A stretch of 64,000 bases of DNA from contig CALMAH010000001.1 in assembly GCA_937859595.1 (NCBI GenBank), forward strand, positions 62,001 to 126,000, read 5' to 3'. Numbering within the stretch: the stretch's first letter is position 1; each line of letters starts with the position of its first letter. The notes beneath the pieces were generated by a model. It had not been told where the DNA came from. It ran no database searches and worked only from the letters and a program-made list of their open reading frames with translations. Shown one piece after another: positions 26,630 through 34,560 of the stretch. The position numbers and the translations under genes were made by a program. This DNA is from an uncultured Acidobacteriota bacterium. GTDB lineage: Bacteria; Acidobacteriota; Blastocatellia; Pyrinomonadales; Pyrinomonadaceae.

Positions 26630-27865
26630 ATGAAGCTGTACATCGCCGAAAGCCATAAAGAAAGAGGTTATTTTATCACCGCGCAGAAGGATGGGAAAAA
26701 AGGCGCGATACAAAGGTACCGCGGCATATTTGCCATCTATGACGAGAAGTCCGAAAAGTGGCATTTTAGAAGTCAGAGAGGCTTCACGGCAAAAAGAGAC
26801 GCGAAAAGCTGGGCCGAGGAAGAATATGCAGACTTTAACGAAAAAGGACAAACCGCGACGATCGCGTCGGTGAAAGGGCGAACCAACTTTGCGGCATTTG
26901 TTGAGAAGCATTACCGAGACTACCTAGAAAATGACCGGCAATTGAAAGGTGCCAAGCAAGAGTTTCAAAAGCTAGATGTTCTTGTGGAGTTTTTCGGCAA
27001 CGACCGGATCGAAGACATCGATCTGCTCCGCGTGAAGGAGTTTAAGAAATGGCTTTTGAATAGACCTTATACGCGAAAAGAGGGCGGGCAAGAGTTCTTT
27101 GTTTCCAAAACGACGTCTCACCGTTATCTTGCTCGACTTAAGCATCTACTTAGATACGCCGCCGATACTCTCGGAACCCGAGTTCCGCCGTTTCGAGACC
27201 TGATCAAGAAGTCCGATGAAAAGCCGAAGGGCATCAAGTTCACGTTCGACGAGTTTCAAAGAATGCTTGCCGCCTGTGATCGCCTGTTCCCACGCAAGCC
27301 GGAAAACCGAAGACGCTGGCGGCTGGTGCTCGTCGCTGCGTATACCTTAGGCTGCCGCGTAGATGAACTCTTTCACATTACGGGCGCCCATATTAAATAT
27401 CTTGATGGAGAAAAACGGGTTGGGCTGATTGAGCTAACCATGCCCGATAGCCGGAACAAGATCCATACAAAAAAGATGCCAATAACAACTTGGCTATTTG
27501 ATGAAATGGAGGCGGGAGGAATTTTCAACAAGGCTTCCAACGAACGATTGTTCATGTGGACAAAGGCGTATCGGAAACCCTTCGACTCGATCAAGGAAGA
27601 AGCTAAAGTAAACCCGCAAGGGACATTTCATACTTTGAGGGCAACTTCGGCAACTGATAAGGCCGCAAGCGGTCAAGAATTAGAGACGATACAGCAGGAA
27701 GTCGGGCACAGGAAGGGATCAGGAGTGACATCGAAGCACTATATTCATTTCGAACACCTTCAAATAATTGAAGCCGCATCATTATTTAACGAGCGACTAG
27801 AGCGAATGAGGAAGTCTGATGATGATCCGCTTCAGATGGTGAACGTCTTACATCGGCCGCGATAG
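26630..27865 (+). CDS. int: tyrosine recombinase / integrase (411 aa)
   Basis: A site-specific recombinase of the lambda-integrase type. The catalytic set is present: R243 in LGCRVDEL, H334-x2-R337 in FHTLRATS, H360 in EVGHRKGSG and the nucleophile Y371 in SKHYIHFE. The N-terminal 80 residues form an arm-type DNA-binding region (GIFAIYDEKSEKWHFRSQRGF), followed by a SAM-like core-binding domain (ENDRQLKGAKQEFQKLD). It likely inserted the neighbouring island. No ribosome site precedes the ATG; a C-rich repeat lies there instead. It faces away from tRNA-Leu and towards the XRE gene 110 bases downstream. Confidence 0.92.
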   Translation: MKLYIAESHKERGYFITAQKDGKKGAIQRYRGIFAIYDEKSEKWHFRSQRGFTAKRDAKSWAEEEYADFNEKGQTATIASVKGRTNFAAFVEKHYRDYLENDRQLKGAKQEFQKLDVLVEFFGNDRIEDIDLLRVKEFKKWLLNRPYTRKEGGQEFFVSKTTSHRYLARLKHLLRYAADTLGTRVPPFRDLIKKSDEKPKGIKFTFDEFQRMLAACDRLFPRKPENRRRWRLVLVAAYTLGCRVDELFHITGAHIKYLDGEKRVGLIELTMPDSRNKIHTKKMPITTWLFDEMEAGGIFNKASNERLFMWTKAYRKPFDSIKEEAKVNPQGTFHTLRATSATDKAASGQELETIQQEVGHRKGSGVTSKHYIHFEHLQIIEAASLFNERLERMRKSDDDPLQMVNVLHRPR

Positions 27866-27975
27866 TCTTTCGGGGGCTCTGAGTTCAAGGGCTCTTTCCG
27901 CGAACTTCCGCCGGAACTAGCCCGTTAATTTATTGCTTGACTTCACGGCGTTCGCATAGTAAGCTGACAGTGCTT

Positions 27976-28329
27976 ATGGAGAAAACCTTAGGTCAGAGAA
28001 TCAGAGAACTTCGGGAAGAGCTTGACCTTTCGTTGCGGGAACTTGCCAAGAAAGTCGAGGGGCAAGCGGTTTCAGCAACACACCTTTCCGATATCGAGCA
28101 GGGTCATCGCTTTCCGTCCGATGAACTTCTTGCCAAGATAGCGAAAGCGCTGAATACGACGGTCGATCACTTGAAGAGTTTCGATACGCGGCCTCCTCTG
28201 GAGGAGATCAAAAGAATTTCCGAGTCCGATCCGAACTATGGATTCGCGCTGCGGAAGATGGTCGACAAGAAGATCTCTGGCGAGGAACTCCTTAAGTTTA
28301 TCGATAAACAGAGAAAGAACCGTTCGTGA
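27976..28329 (+). CDS. XRE-family transcriptional regulator (117 aa)
   Basis: The helix-turn-helix of the Cro/CI type spans about residues 5-65 (LGQRIRELREELDLSLRELAKKV, AVSATHLSDIEQGHRFPSDELLAKIAKALN). A short C-terminal helix region follows. ATG at 27976 was preferred over 27937 because that upstream start only adds poorly coding residues. TTGACT at 27937-27942 with TAAGCT 17 bases on is a weak promoter candidate. The ImmA/IrrE protease gene starts 7 bases after the stop. In such pairs the protease cleaves the repressor to switch the linked genes on. Confidence 0.87.
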   Translation: MEKTLGQRIRELREELDLSLRELAKKVEGQAVSATHLSDIEQGHRFPSDELLAKIAKALNTTVDHLKSFDTRPPLEEIKRISESDPNYGFALRKMVDKKISGEELLKFIDKQRKNRS

Positions 28330-28336
28330 TTATTTA

Positions 28337-29041
28337 ATGAAGAGCTACCGTTCAACCAAAGGACAGTTTAAGGAACGACCGTACTTCAAGGATGAAGAGA
28401 TCGAAATGATCTGTCTTGACGCATTGCGTGGCGTGAACCTTCTGCCGGGAGAGCCGGGGCCGGTCCGTGTGGACAGGTTCATTGAAAAGCATTTTAAGGT
28501 CACGCCGAAGTACGAGTTGCTGGAGGACGGCGTTCTCGGCTTGACGGTTTTCGGAAAGGCCGGCGTTAAGGACGTCGTAGTCTCGAGCGAGATCGATGAA
28601 GGCGGTTCAGTGGCGTCTGAACGACTCGTCCGCTCCACACTTGCCCACGAGGCTGGTCACGGGCTTTTCCATACGCACCTTTTTGCATTCGCCGAATTGT
28701 CGAAACCGCTCTTTGGTGATCACTCCGATCCGGCCATGCCAAAGGTGCTGTGTCGTGACGTGAATGCCGGTCGCGGAGGGAAGGGATACAACGGTGCCTG
28801 GTGGGAGTTTCAGGCGAACAAAGCGATCGGGGCCTTGCTTATGCCGAAGCCTCTTGTCGAGGCAGCGGTCGAGGACTTTACAACAGCGTCCGGCCTCCTC
28901 GGGCTTAGGGAGTTTGATCACGCTCGAACGCCGGAGGCGATAAGGCTGTTGATGGAGACATTCAACGTGAACGCACCGGTAGCAGAGATCCGGCTTGAGC
29001 AGTTTTTCCCGGCAAGCAGCAGCGGACAGCCGATGCTATAA
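28337..29041 (+). CDS. ImmA/IrrE-family metallopeptidase (234 aa)
   Basis: A zinc protease with HEAGH at H104-H108 and the third ligand in WWEFQANKAIGALLMP (E157), the IrrE-type pattern. Residues around VVSSEIDEGG resemble the IrrE N-terminal segment. Families of this type cleave XRE repressors after DNA damage or phage signals. Here it follows the XRE gene and precedes the ubiquitin-like gene by 113 bases in the same direction, so it may control the Ubl operon. ATG at 28337; the frame extends upstream inside the XRE gene without family character. Confidence 0.87.
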   Translation: MKSYRSTKGQFKERPYFKDEEIEMICLDALRGVNLLPGEPGPVRVDRFIEKHFKVTPKYELLEDGVLGLTVFGKAGVKDVVVSSEIDEGGSVASERLVRSTLAHEAGHGLFHTHLFAFAELSKPLFGDHSDPAMPKVLCRDVNAGRGGKGYNGAWWEFQANKAIGALLMPKPLVEAAVEDFTTASGLLGLREFDHARTPEAIRLLMETFNVNAPVAEIRLEQFFPASSSGQPML

Positions 29042-29154
29042 AAATTTTGCCCTAGGTGTTCGCACCGCACGCGGACAACGCGAATACTGCGAACGACATC
29101 TACTTACTAAGTTTCTTAATCGGCAGAGGCCGGAGGAAGAGGAGAAAGAAAACT

Positions 29155-29472
29155 ATGAAAGACGAAAAAGACGAAAAAGAACAGCCCGAAAACGGGGATG
29201 AAGCGACAGACCGAAACTTCGCTGAAGCTGCGGTCGTCACGACCAGTGGCTCATATCCGAAAAACGGATTTGAACGCACACCGATCCGTCAAAAGATCAG
29301 TGTCATTCTGAAGAAAGCGGCAAACAAACTTGAGATCACCGACACGACCGATTGGGTTGCCACGGTCGGGGAGCAGGAAGTAAACCCGGACTCCAGCTAC
29401 CTCGACTGCGGTCTGAGCGGGGAGGTCGAGATTGACTACGGGCCGCGGGAAGGAGGCGGAGGACATGCATAA
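29155..29472 (+). CDS. ubiquitin-like modifier with C-terminal Gly4 tail (105 aa)
   Basis: A disordered acidic N-terminus (KDEKDEKEQPENGDE) is followed by a beta-grasp-like segment (RQKISVILKKAANKLEITD, DWVATVGEQEVNPDSSYLD, LSGEVEIDYG) and ends REGGGGHA. The Gly run two residues before the stop fits a modifier whose tail is trimmed to a diglycine. GGAG sits 9 bases before the ATG. The stop overlaps the start of the next gene by 8 bases. The following three genes encode a CEHH/E2-position protein, a JAB peptidase and an E1, which supports a conjugation role. The fold is read from pattern only. Confidence 0.72.
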   Translation: MKDEKDEKEQPENGDEATDRNFAEAAVVTTSGSYPKNGFERTPIRQKISVILKKAANKLEITDTTDWVATVGEQEVNPDSSYLDCGLSGEVEIDYGPREGGGGHA

Positions 29473-29905
29473 GGCTGCCTCCAAGATCCTATTCGATGCT
29501 GCCGTCGCGAAGCTTTCGGGCAGGTTGCTCGAGCTTCGCGACTGGAAGCTCAATTCGTCGGAATTCCCGGTACTCGACATTACTTTCGGGACGAGCGCTC
29601 CGGATAGGGCATTCCGGGCGCGATTTACCTTTGATGAGTGGGATGACCTTCCGCCTTCCGTTTGTTTCCTGACGACGGCTGGTGATCCTGCACGGTCGGT
29701 GCCACGGGATCCAAAAGGTGTGATCAATACTGGCAACCATCCGGTGACCGGATTGCCTTTCGTATGCTCGATAGGGTTCCGCGAGTATCACACGCACACC
29801 AGCCATGTGACGGATCACTGGTCGAACTATCGTGGGAAGCCGGGATACGACATTGGCGATTTGGTCACAAAGCTGTGGCAGGCATGGAAAAAGGCGGTGA
29901 AATGA
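29465..29905 (+). CDS. CEHH-motif protein in the E2 position of the Ubl operon (146 aa)
   Basis: The conserved cluster is PFVCSIGFREYHTHTSH: C101, E107, H109, H111 and H114, matching the Cys-Glu-His-His pattern of the predicted metal-binding CEHH family found beside prokaryotic Ubl/E1/JAB genes. The same family occupies the E2 slot in such operons, so C101 could be a transfer cysteine. Whether it binds metal, carries the modifier or both cannot be read from sequence. It overlaps the Ubl stop by 8 bases and the JAB start by 4 (ATGA). A second cysteine, C67, is not in the motif. Confidence 0.68.
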   Translation: MHKAASKILFDAAVAKLSGRLLELRDWKLNSSEFPVLDITFGTSAPDRAFRARFTFDEWDDLPPSVCFLTTAGDPARSVPRDPKGVINTGNHPVTGLPFVCSIGFREYHTHTSHVTDHWSNYRGKPGYDIGDLVTKLWQAWKKAVK

Positions 29906-30372
29906 AAACAACGATCATTAACAAAAATTTTATAACCGAGACGCTTGAACATCTGCAGAAGGACGGCAGGCGCGGTGTGGAAGGTGTCGTATTGTGGCTT
30001 GCTGGAAGTGACTCCGATCAGATCCGGATCAACCAGGTCTACCGCCCTGAACAACATGCCTCCTGGGGAAACTTCAGGATTCCTCGCAGTTCGATGATGG
30101 GATTGCTGCGGCATCTGCGTGCGACCGGGTCGAGTATAGCGGCACAAGTGCATTCGCATCCGGAGGAAGCATTTCACTCCCCGATCGATGACGAATGGGC
30201 GATCATCCGTCACACCGGGGCTCTTTCACTGGTGCTTCCCGATTATGCTCTCAGGACCTCCTTGGACACCTTCATTGCCCACACCGCGGTATACGAATTA
30301 TCTGCGGTGAATAAATGGGAGGAAGTCGCACCCGACTACGTCATCAATAAGTACCGGATCGTGAGTGAATGA
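29902..30372 (+). CDS. JAB/MPN isopeptidase (deubiquitinase-like, 156 aa)
   Basis: A JAMM motif is intact: H84-S-H86 (VHSHPEEAFHSP), then S93-x2-D96, with a candidate catalytic Glu at E27 (GVEGVVLW). The His-to-Ser gap is 6 residues, one fewer than in Rpn11-type enzymes but seen in bacterial JAB proteins. Substrates are expected to be the Ubl precursor tail (Gly4-His-Ala) or Ubl conjugates. ATGA overlaps join it to both neighbours. The ATG at 29902 was chosen over 29764, which lies within the CEHH gene. Confidence 0.85.
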   Translation: MKTTIINKNFITETLEHLQKDGRRGVEGVVLWLAGSDSDQIRINQVYRPEQHASWGNFRIPRSSMMGLLRHLRATGSSIAAQVHSHPEEAFHSPIDDEWAIIRHTGALSLVLPDYALRTSLDTFIAHTAVYELSAVNKWEEVAPDYVINKYRIVSE

Positions 30373-31868
30373 TGAATGAACAAGCTTTCAAAGAGAACAT
30401 AAAAACGCTGGCCCAGCTCGTCGGCTTGGAAGAAAGAGAGGCAGCCTCGCTGCTCGACAGTAAGATCGCCGTTTTCGCTAACGAAAGCGACAGGCTAAGC
30501 TGCGAACTCGCTGACTTCCTCGTTCTACTGCTAAGGCGAACGGTCACCGGCGTTTACCGGAATCCGGCCGCGAGCGATGACTTTGATGTCTCGGTTAAGA
30601 TCGGCGGAATCGCTCGCGAACAAAGGGCGGACGTTTTTGTCGCCATTAGCGATACGTGCCTTATCATCGGGCGCGATGAACTTGAAGCCTCCGGAGGGTC
30701 AGCCGGTTCGAGTCCGATCTGGGCGCTGACGGGGGCATGCTACTCTGCAGCCCAAGTCATGAAATTCCTAGTCGGTGAGGCGCTTCCGGTCCCAGCAGAC
30801 GGAAGCCTGACCGTCCGCGCCGCCGATATTTTCGGTAATTCTTTCGACGCTGGCGAACCATTCGACATCGGAACCACATGGCTTGCAGGGGCCGGTGCGA
30901 TCGGCAACGCATTCGTCTATGCGTTAAGCCTCCTGAATCCGTACGGGGTGCTTCATATCGCCGATCCGGACCGCGTCGATGGCGGCAACCTGAACCGCTG
31001 CATTTGCTTCTGTGACGATGACCTGCTCCATAACAAAGCTGAGCGATTAGCCGAATGGGCGGCGCCGCGAATGCCATCTGTAAAACTCATCCCACATTCG
31101 AAAGTGCTTGCAAAAGTACCGGAGTGCACGGACGGAGCCTGGCTCCAACGGATGGTCGTAGCGGTAGATAGCAGACTCGCTCGCCGCAACCTTCAGAATG
31201 AGCTCCCGGGCGAAGTGTTCGATGCGTCTACGACCGACATCCGAGAGTTCGTACTGCATTTCAACCGTCAACCGCTGAAAGGTTCAGCGTGTTTGAGTTG
31301 TATCTATTTCAACGATGCGGCTGAGGATGCTCACTCGATTCATGTCGCCGAAGCCCTTGGAGTAGATATAAAGGACATACGCCAGCAGTTTGTGTCTGCT
31401 AGTGCCGCAGCGAAGATCGCGGCAAAGTATGCGTACGTTACTGTGGAAGAGATCAAAGGCCTTGCATACGATACTTTGTTCAAGCAAATGTGCGGTGAGG
31501 GAAAACTCGTCGCCTCGGAAGACCGACAGGTATTTGCTCCATTTGCATTCGTCTCGGTGCTTGCAGGCGTTTTTCTGGCGATTGAATTCAAGCGACGCCT
31601 AACAAACCCGGCGGGCGAGAACACATATAATTACTGGAAGGTGAGCCCATGGTCCGCACCAGTTTCTCGCGGAAAACGTATGAGACGTGCTCGACCCGGT
31701 TGTCAGCACTGTTCCGACCCGGTGCTCGGGAAATTGGGACCTGCTCTATGGGATGAAACCAACCGAATTTCCGCGCAGACTTTCTCTAGATCCGTTCCCA
31801 TAATGCGAGAAGTGCGCGGTGTTTCTGCATCGCGGATGACCGAGGTTCACCCCGAAGACCTGAAATGA
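30369..31868 (+). CDS. E1/ThiF-like adenylyltransferase of the Ubl operon (499 aa)
   Basis: The N-terminal 165 residues are a helical/alpha-beta extension not seen in ThiF. The Rossmann core begins WLAGAGAIGNAFVYAL (G174-G179), with ADPDRVDGGNLNR as the conserved Asp/Asn/Arg element, K223 and AVDSRLARRN. Zinc pairs are C308-x2-C311 and C445-x2-C448. It should adenylate the Ubl C-terminus and pass it to a cysteine, by established E1 chemistry. Starts at 30369 in an ATGA overlap with the JAB gene; it is the last gene of the rightward operon, facing the HNH gene 31 bases away. Confidence 0.87.
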   Translation: MMNEQAFKENIKTLAQLVGLEEREAASLLDSKIAVFANESDRLSCELADFLVLLLRRTVTGVYRNPAASDDFDVSVKIGGIAREQRADVFVAISDTCLIIGRDELEASGGSAGSSPIWALTGACYSAAQVMKFLVGEALPVPADGSLTVRAADIFGNSFDAGEPFDIGTTWLAGAGAIGNAFVYALSLLNPYGVLHIADPDRVDGGNLNRCICFCDDDLLHNKAERLAEWAAPRMPSVKLIPHSKVLAKVPECTDGAWLQRMVVAVDSRLARRNLQNELPGEVFDASTTDIREFVLHFNRQPLKGSACLSCIYFNDAAEDAHSIHVAEALGVDIKDIRQQFVSASAAAKIAAKYAYVTVEEIKGLAYDTLFKQMCGEGKLVASEDRQVFAPFAFVSVLAGVFLAIEFKRRLTNPAGENTYNYWKVSPWSAPVSRGKRMRRARPGCQHCSDPVLGKLGPALWDETNRISAQTFSRSVPIMREVRGVSASRMTEVHPEDLK

Positions 31869-31899
31869 ACGGAACATTTCGGTAACCAAGCCTGAAGCT

Positions 31900-32862
31900 C
31901 TACCAATTCGCTTCAACCGTACCGCTTAGTTTGACTTCTTTCGTCGCTCCTCGTTCGGCTGCTCCTTTCTCGAATTTCTCCGACCAATATTGAACAAGGA
32001 TCGCAGAAGTCTTTGCGGGCGGATACTGAATGCCGATCGGATCGACTTCTGCGAACGATTCTTTGTCATCGATCGGATCGAGAAAACCCACCTTGGCGGC
32101 AGCGTGAATTGTCGGATCGCAGCGGCCGAGTAGGCAGACGAGCTGGATGACCCCGAAAAACTGGACGACGCCGACTATCTTTCCGTCTCTGCGCTCGACG
32201 TAGACCGTGTGCGAAAGGGCGGGCCGAAGATTGTCGAGGTCGTCATAATTCTCAAAGGACACATGTACGTCCCGGAAAGGCTCACGACTTTCCTCGAGCA
32301 CCATTCTCCCGAGAAGCGTTTCGACATAATCGTGTTCGGGCAAGGTCGATGCGAGAGCTACACTCATCTTGACGGCGAGCCTGGCCATGTCTTTGTCTAC
32401 GTAGTAGTCAAGCGGCACGTCCTTCATCGGTACCTCTACCTGAATCTTTTCGACGCTCCGAAGCCGATTTGCCAGTTTCGGATCTTTCAGGCGTTCGTTG
32501 AGTTCGTCGAGGTCGCGGTAGGTCACACCGATCGTGTTGCCTTGGGTATCCTTCTCGACGATCGGCTTCGATAGTCGCGGGACTACCTCTCCATCATTTA
32601 GCTCTAAGTTGAACTCCAGATCGTCTTGGCGCAAGGCCTTCTTCCAGGCGGGAATGTTCTGCTTGAGCTTCAGTCCCCAGCTCGCGATCGAAATGTGCAG
32701 CCGATGAAGATTGCCGGCCACGCGCGCCTCGAAATCGTGGCTGAACTTGTTATTGCAGTCGTAGCAGGCTGCCACGCACCGCCGGCCGCCGAGGAACTCG
32801 TTGAAAATGTGGTCGCGAGAAGGAGTGGTAATCTCTGCAATACAGTATGGACAGATCTTCAT
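31900..32862 (-). CDS. HNH endonuclease-like protein (320 aa)
   Basis: Starts MKICPYCIAEITTPSRDHIF: zinc cysteines C4 and C7, then the DHIFNEFLGG helix start and a second Cys pair (CYDCNN) ahead of KFSHDFE, the HNH/HNN finger layout. The following 240 residues are an unassigned domain (e.g. DKDMARLAVKMSVALA, SHTVYVERRDGKIVGVVQF) that may bind DNA ends or a partner. ATG at 32862 is preferred to 32892. It is the last leftward gene after the pAgo operon's protease (75-base gap), so it may be read from the same promoter or its own; linkage is uncertain. Confidence 0.78.
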   Translation of the reverse strand: MKICPYCIAEITTPSRDHIFNEFLGGRRCVAACYDCNNKFSHDFEARVAGNLHRLHISIASWGLKLKQNIPAWKKALRQDDLEFNLELNDGEVVPRLSKPIVEKDTQGNTIGVTYRDLDELNERLKDPKLANRLRSVEKIQVEVPMKDVPLDYYVDKDMARLAVKMSVALASTLPEHDYVETLLGRMVLEESREPFRDVHVSFENYDDLDNLRPALSHTVYVERRDGKIVGVVQFFGVIQLVCLLGRCDPTIHAAAKVGFLDPIDDKESFAEVDPIGIQYPPAKTSAILVQYWSEKFEKGAAERGATKEVKLSGTVEANW

Positions 32863-32937
32863 TCGTTGATTTGAGGATAGAAACGGGTTCACTCGACTAC
32901 CCAGGCTTAGACTTCTTAATAGCCAAGCAAGAGGTGG

Positions 32938-34083
32938 TTATGCAGCTTCCGCTGCCGAAAGAGTTGTAATCCCTAGCAGTTCATCGATAGCGGCATTCTC
33001 CCACTCACTAAAGGCCGTGGGGTCATTTAGGAATGTTTCCCACGCCCTATTCAGAAGGCTCACGGGTAAGGTCATTCCATTGGCATCGTCGAAACCCAAA
33101 GGATTGCTCTCGACTAACATATCGTCGATCGTCGCATTCACTATAGGAAGGAAGGCATCGCTAAAAAACCCGAAATATTCCTCGGTGATTTTCGAACAGG
33201 CGGCGATGTCGGACCACGCTTCCAAAAGTTCGGCCGCCAATTTCGGGAACCCCATTGCATCGGCGCGACTCGCAAGTAATTTAACTCTGATCCAGCTTAC
33301 TGGATGAACGCGGAATGCGAGCGATTCTTCTGGAACATGAAACTCTTCGTGACCCAGCATCCGGCAGTACATCGAAAAGGCATGTATGAACGAAGGCCCT
33401 CCTATCTTTAGTCCCACCGCGTCGCAGAATAGTTCCTGGGTCCACTCGAACCACGTGATCGCTATCTTGTCGAGCTTCCGATTTGCCTCCAGCGAGAACC
33501 GGTCATTCCGCACAACGCTCGGCTGGAGTCGGATCGCAATCTTTTGCTGAAGCTCTTTTACCAGAGCTTCCATTTCAACCTTGTGGAAAGCGTAAAGTAC
33601 GTGACCGAATTCGTGAAAGAGAAGCGGAAGATACAGGATCTGTCCATGGGCGGATGATGGAAAGAAATAGATCGTCGGCATTCCTGGGTAGGGCAGACAT
33701 GCAAACATTCCTGCACTAATCGCAAATGGATTGTCCCGAGTTGCACGGTGCGATTCGTGGAGCCATGAAACAAGACGAAGTGCGGGAAGGTCGGAACGTT
33801 TTGAACGCAGTACCGGTACGATATATCTCGAGTTGAGAATGGTCACGTTACGGGCAATGATATTCGTGTCGCTCACAATATCGATAAGGATCGAATCATC
33901 CGGTTTCGCGAGATTTTCGAAGTTAGTCTCGATAGCGTCGAGGATCGAACCGCATACCGAGACTAGCCAGTCACGATACGGCTCGAGTTCTCGCGGCAAA
34001 TGCTGGTCGTAATCGATTTCCCGGCGGATCTTTTCAACTTCGTTTCGGAAGTCAAGGTTATTTTGAGCGATAATTGTTCGCAC
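32938..34083 (-). CDS. HEXXH zinc metallopeptidase, last core gene of the pAgo operon (381 aa)
   Basis: The zinc-binding helix is LLFHEFGHVLYAF (H157, E158, H161). About 55 residues on, WTQELFCDAVG provides E217 and D221 as third-ligand candidates, and HPVSWIRVK (H260) follows, a layout I have seen in unassigned bacterial proteins (HExxH, then EhFxDAxGL, then HPxxxxR). A peptidase role is inferred from the motif only. It begins with GTG, overlapping the upstream stop by one base (TAGTG), so translation is coupled. Substrate unknown; proteases are common effectors or regulators in defence operons. Confidence 0.72.
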   Translation of the reverse strand: MRTIIAQNNLDFRNEVEKIRREIDYDQHLPRELEPYRDWLVSVCGSILDAIETNFENLAKPDDSILIDIVSDTNIIARNVTILNSRYIVPVLRSKRSDLPALRLVSWLHESHRATRDNPFAISAGMFACLPYPGMPTIYFFPSSAHGQILYLPLLFHEFGHVLYAFHKVEMEALVKELQQKIAIRLQPSVVRNDRFSLEANRKLDKIAITWFEWTQELFCDAVGLKIGGPSFIHAFSMYCRMLGHEEFHVPEESLAFRVHPVSWIRVKLLASRADAMGFPKLAAELLEAWSDIAACSKITEEYFGFFSDAFLPIVNATIDDMLVESNPLGFDDANGMTLPVSLLNRAWETFLNDPTAFSEWENAAIDELLGITTLSAAEAA

Positions 34084-34535
34084 TAGTTTTCCCCGATAAC
34101 CTCCGAGATGTCTTCGTTAAAATGCTCCTCGATCAGCGACCTCACGTCTTCGAGCCCTGCGATCAATGCATGTCGGTCATCAACCTCTGCAGCGCGAAGT
34201 GCGTCGCGAAAGTCGTTTATCGATCTAGCCAACAGATCCGAGCGAAATTTTCTCGTGCTTCGCCGAGCCTTGATATAACGCGTTCCGAGCTGGCGCATTC
34301 GCATGCTCGTCCCGAGTGCGGGCCCTCCGTCCGGCTGTTCGGCCCGTGAGACAACCAAATCGAAAGCCTCCAGGAACGCGTCGACCTCCGAGAAGGCTTT
34401 TATTACTTTCAGTGAATGTTCCCCCGACAGATTTCCTGACTCGCGAAGCTTCAGGTCGATTAGTATCGCATTCAGTGCGGATATCAGCTGCTGGCTGTAC
34501 TGAAAGCTCTGGTAGGACAACCATTTTACGCTCAT
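34083..34535 (-). CDS. helical protein between pAgo and the metallopeptidase (150 aa)
   Basis: Almost entirely alpha-helical (QQLISALNAILIDLKLRES, EHSLKVIKAFSEVDAFLEAF, FRSDLLARSINDFRDALRAAE), without cysteines or membrane segments and with an acidic end. No family recognised. GGAGGAAACG precedes the ATG. It starts 25 bases after the pAgo stop and overlaps the next gene by one base. Likely an adaptor or inhibitor for its neighbours, but this is inference. Confidence 0.6.
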   Translation of the reverse strand: MSVKWLSYQSFQYSQQLISALNAILIDLKLRESGNLSGEHSLKVIKAFSEVDAFLEAFDLVVSRAEQPDGGPALGTSMRMRQLGTRYIKARRSTRKFRSDLLARSINDFRDALRAAEVDDRHALIAGLEDVRSLIEEHFNEDISEVIGEN

Positions 34536-34560
34536 CGTTTCCTCCTCGGTGCAGATGGGT

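Noticed and set aside
29465-29905. Calling the 146-aa protein a standard E2 enzyme
   Set aside because: The Cys lies in a C-E-H-H metal-type cluster rather than in a UBC-like context, so only an E2-position call is made.
31862-31880. GAAATG/CATTTC hairpin after the E1 gene as a terminator
   Set aside because: The stem is only 6 bases and no T run follows.
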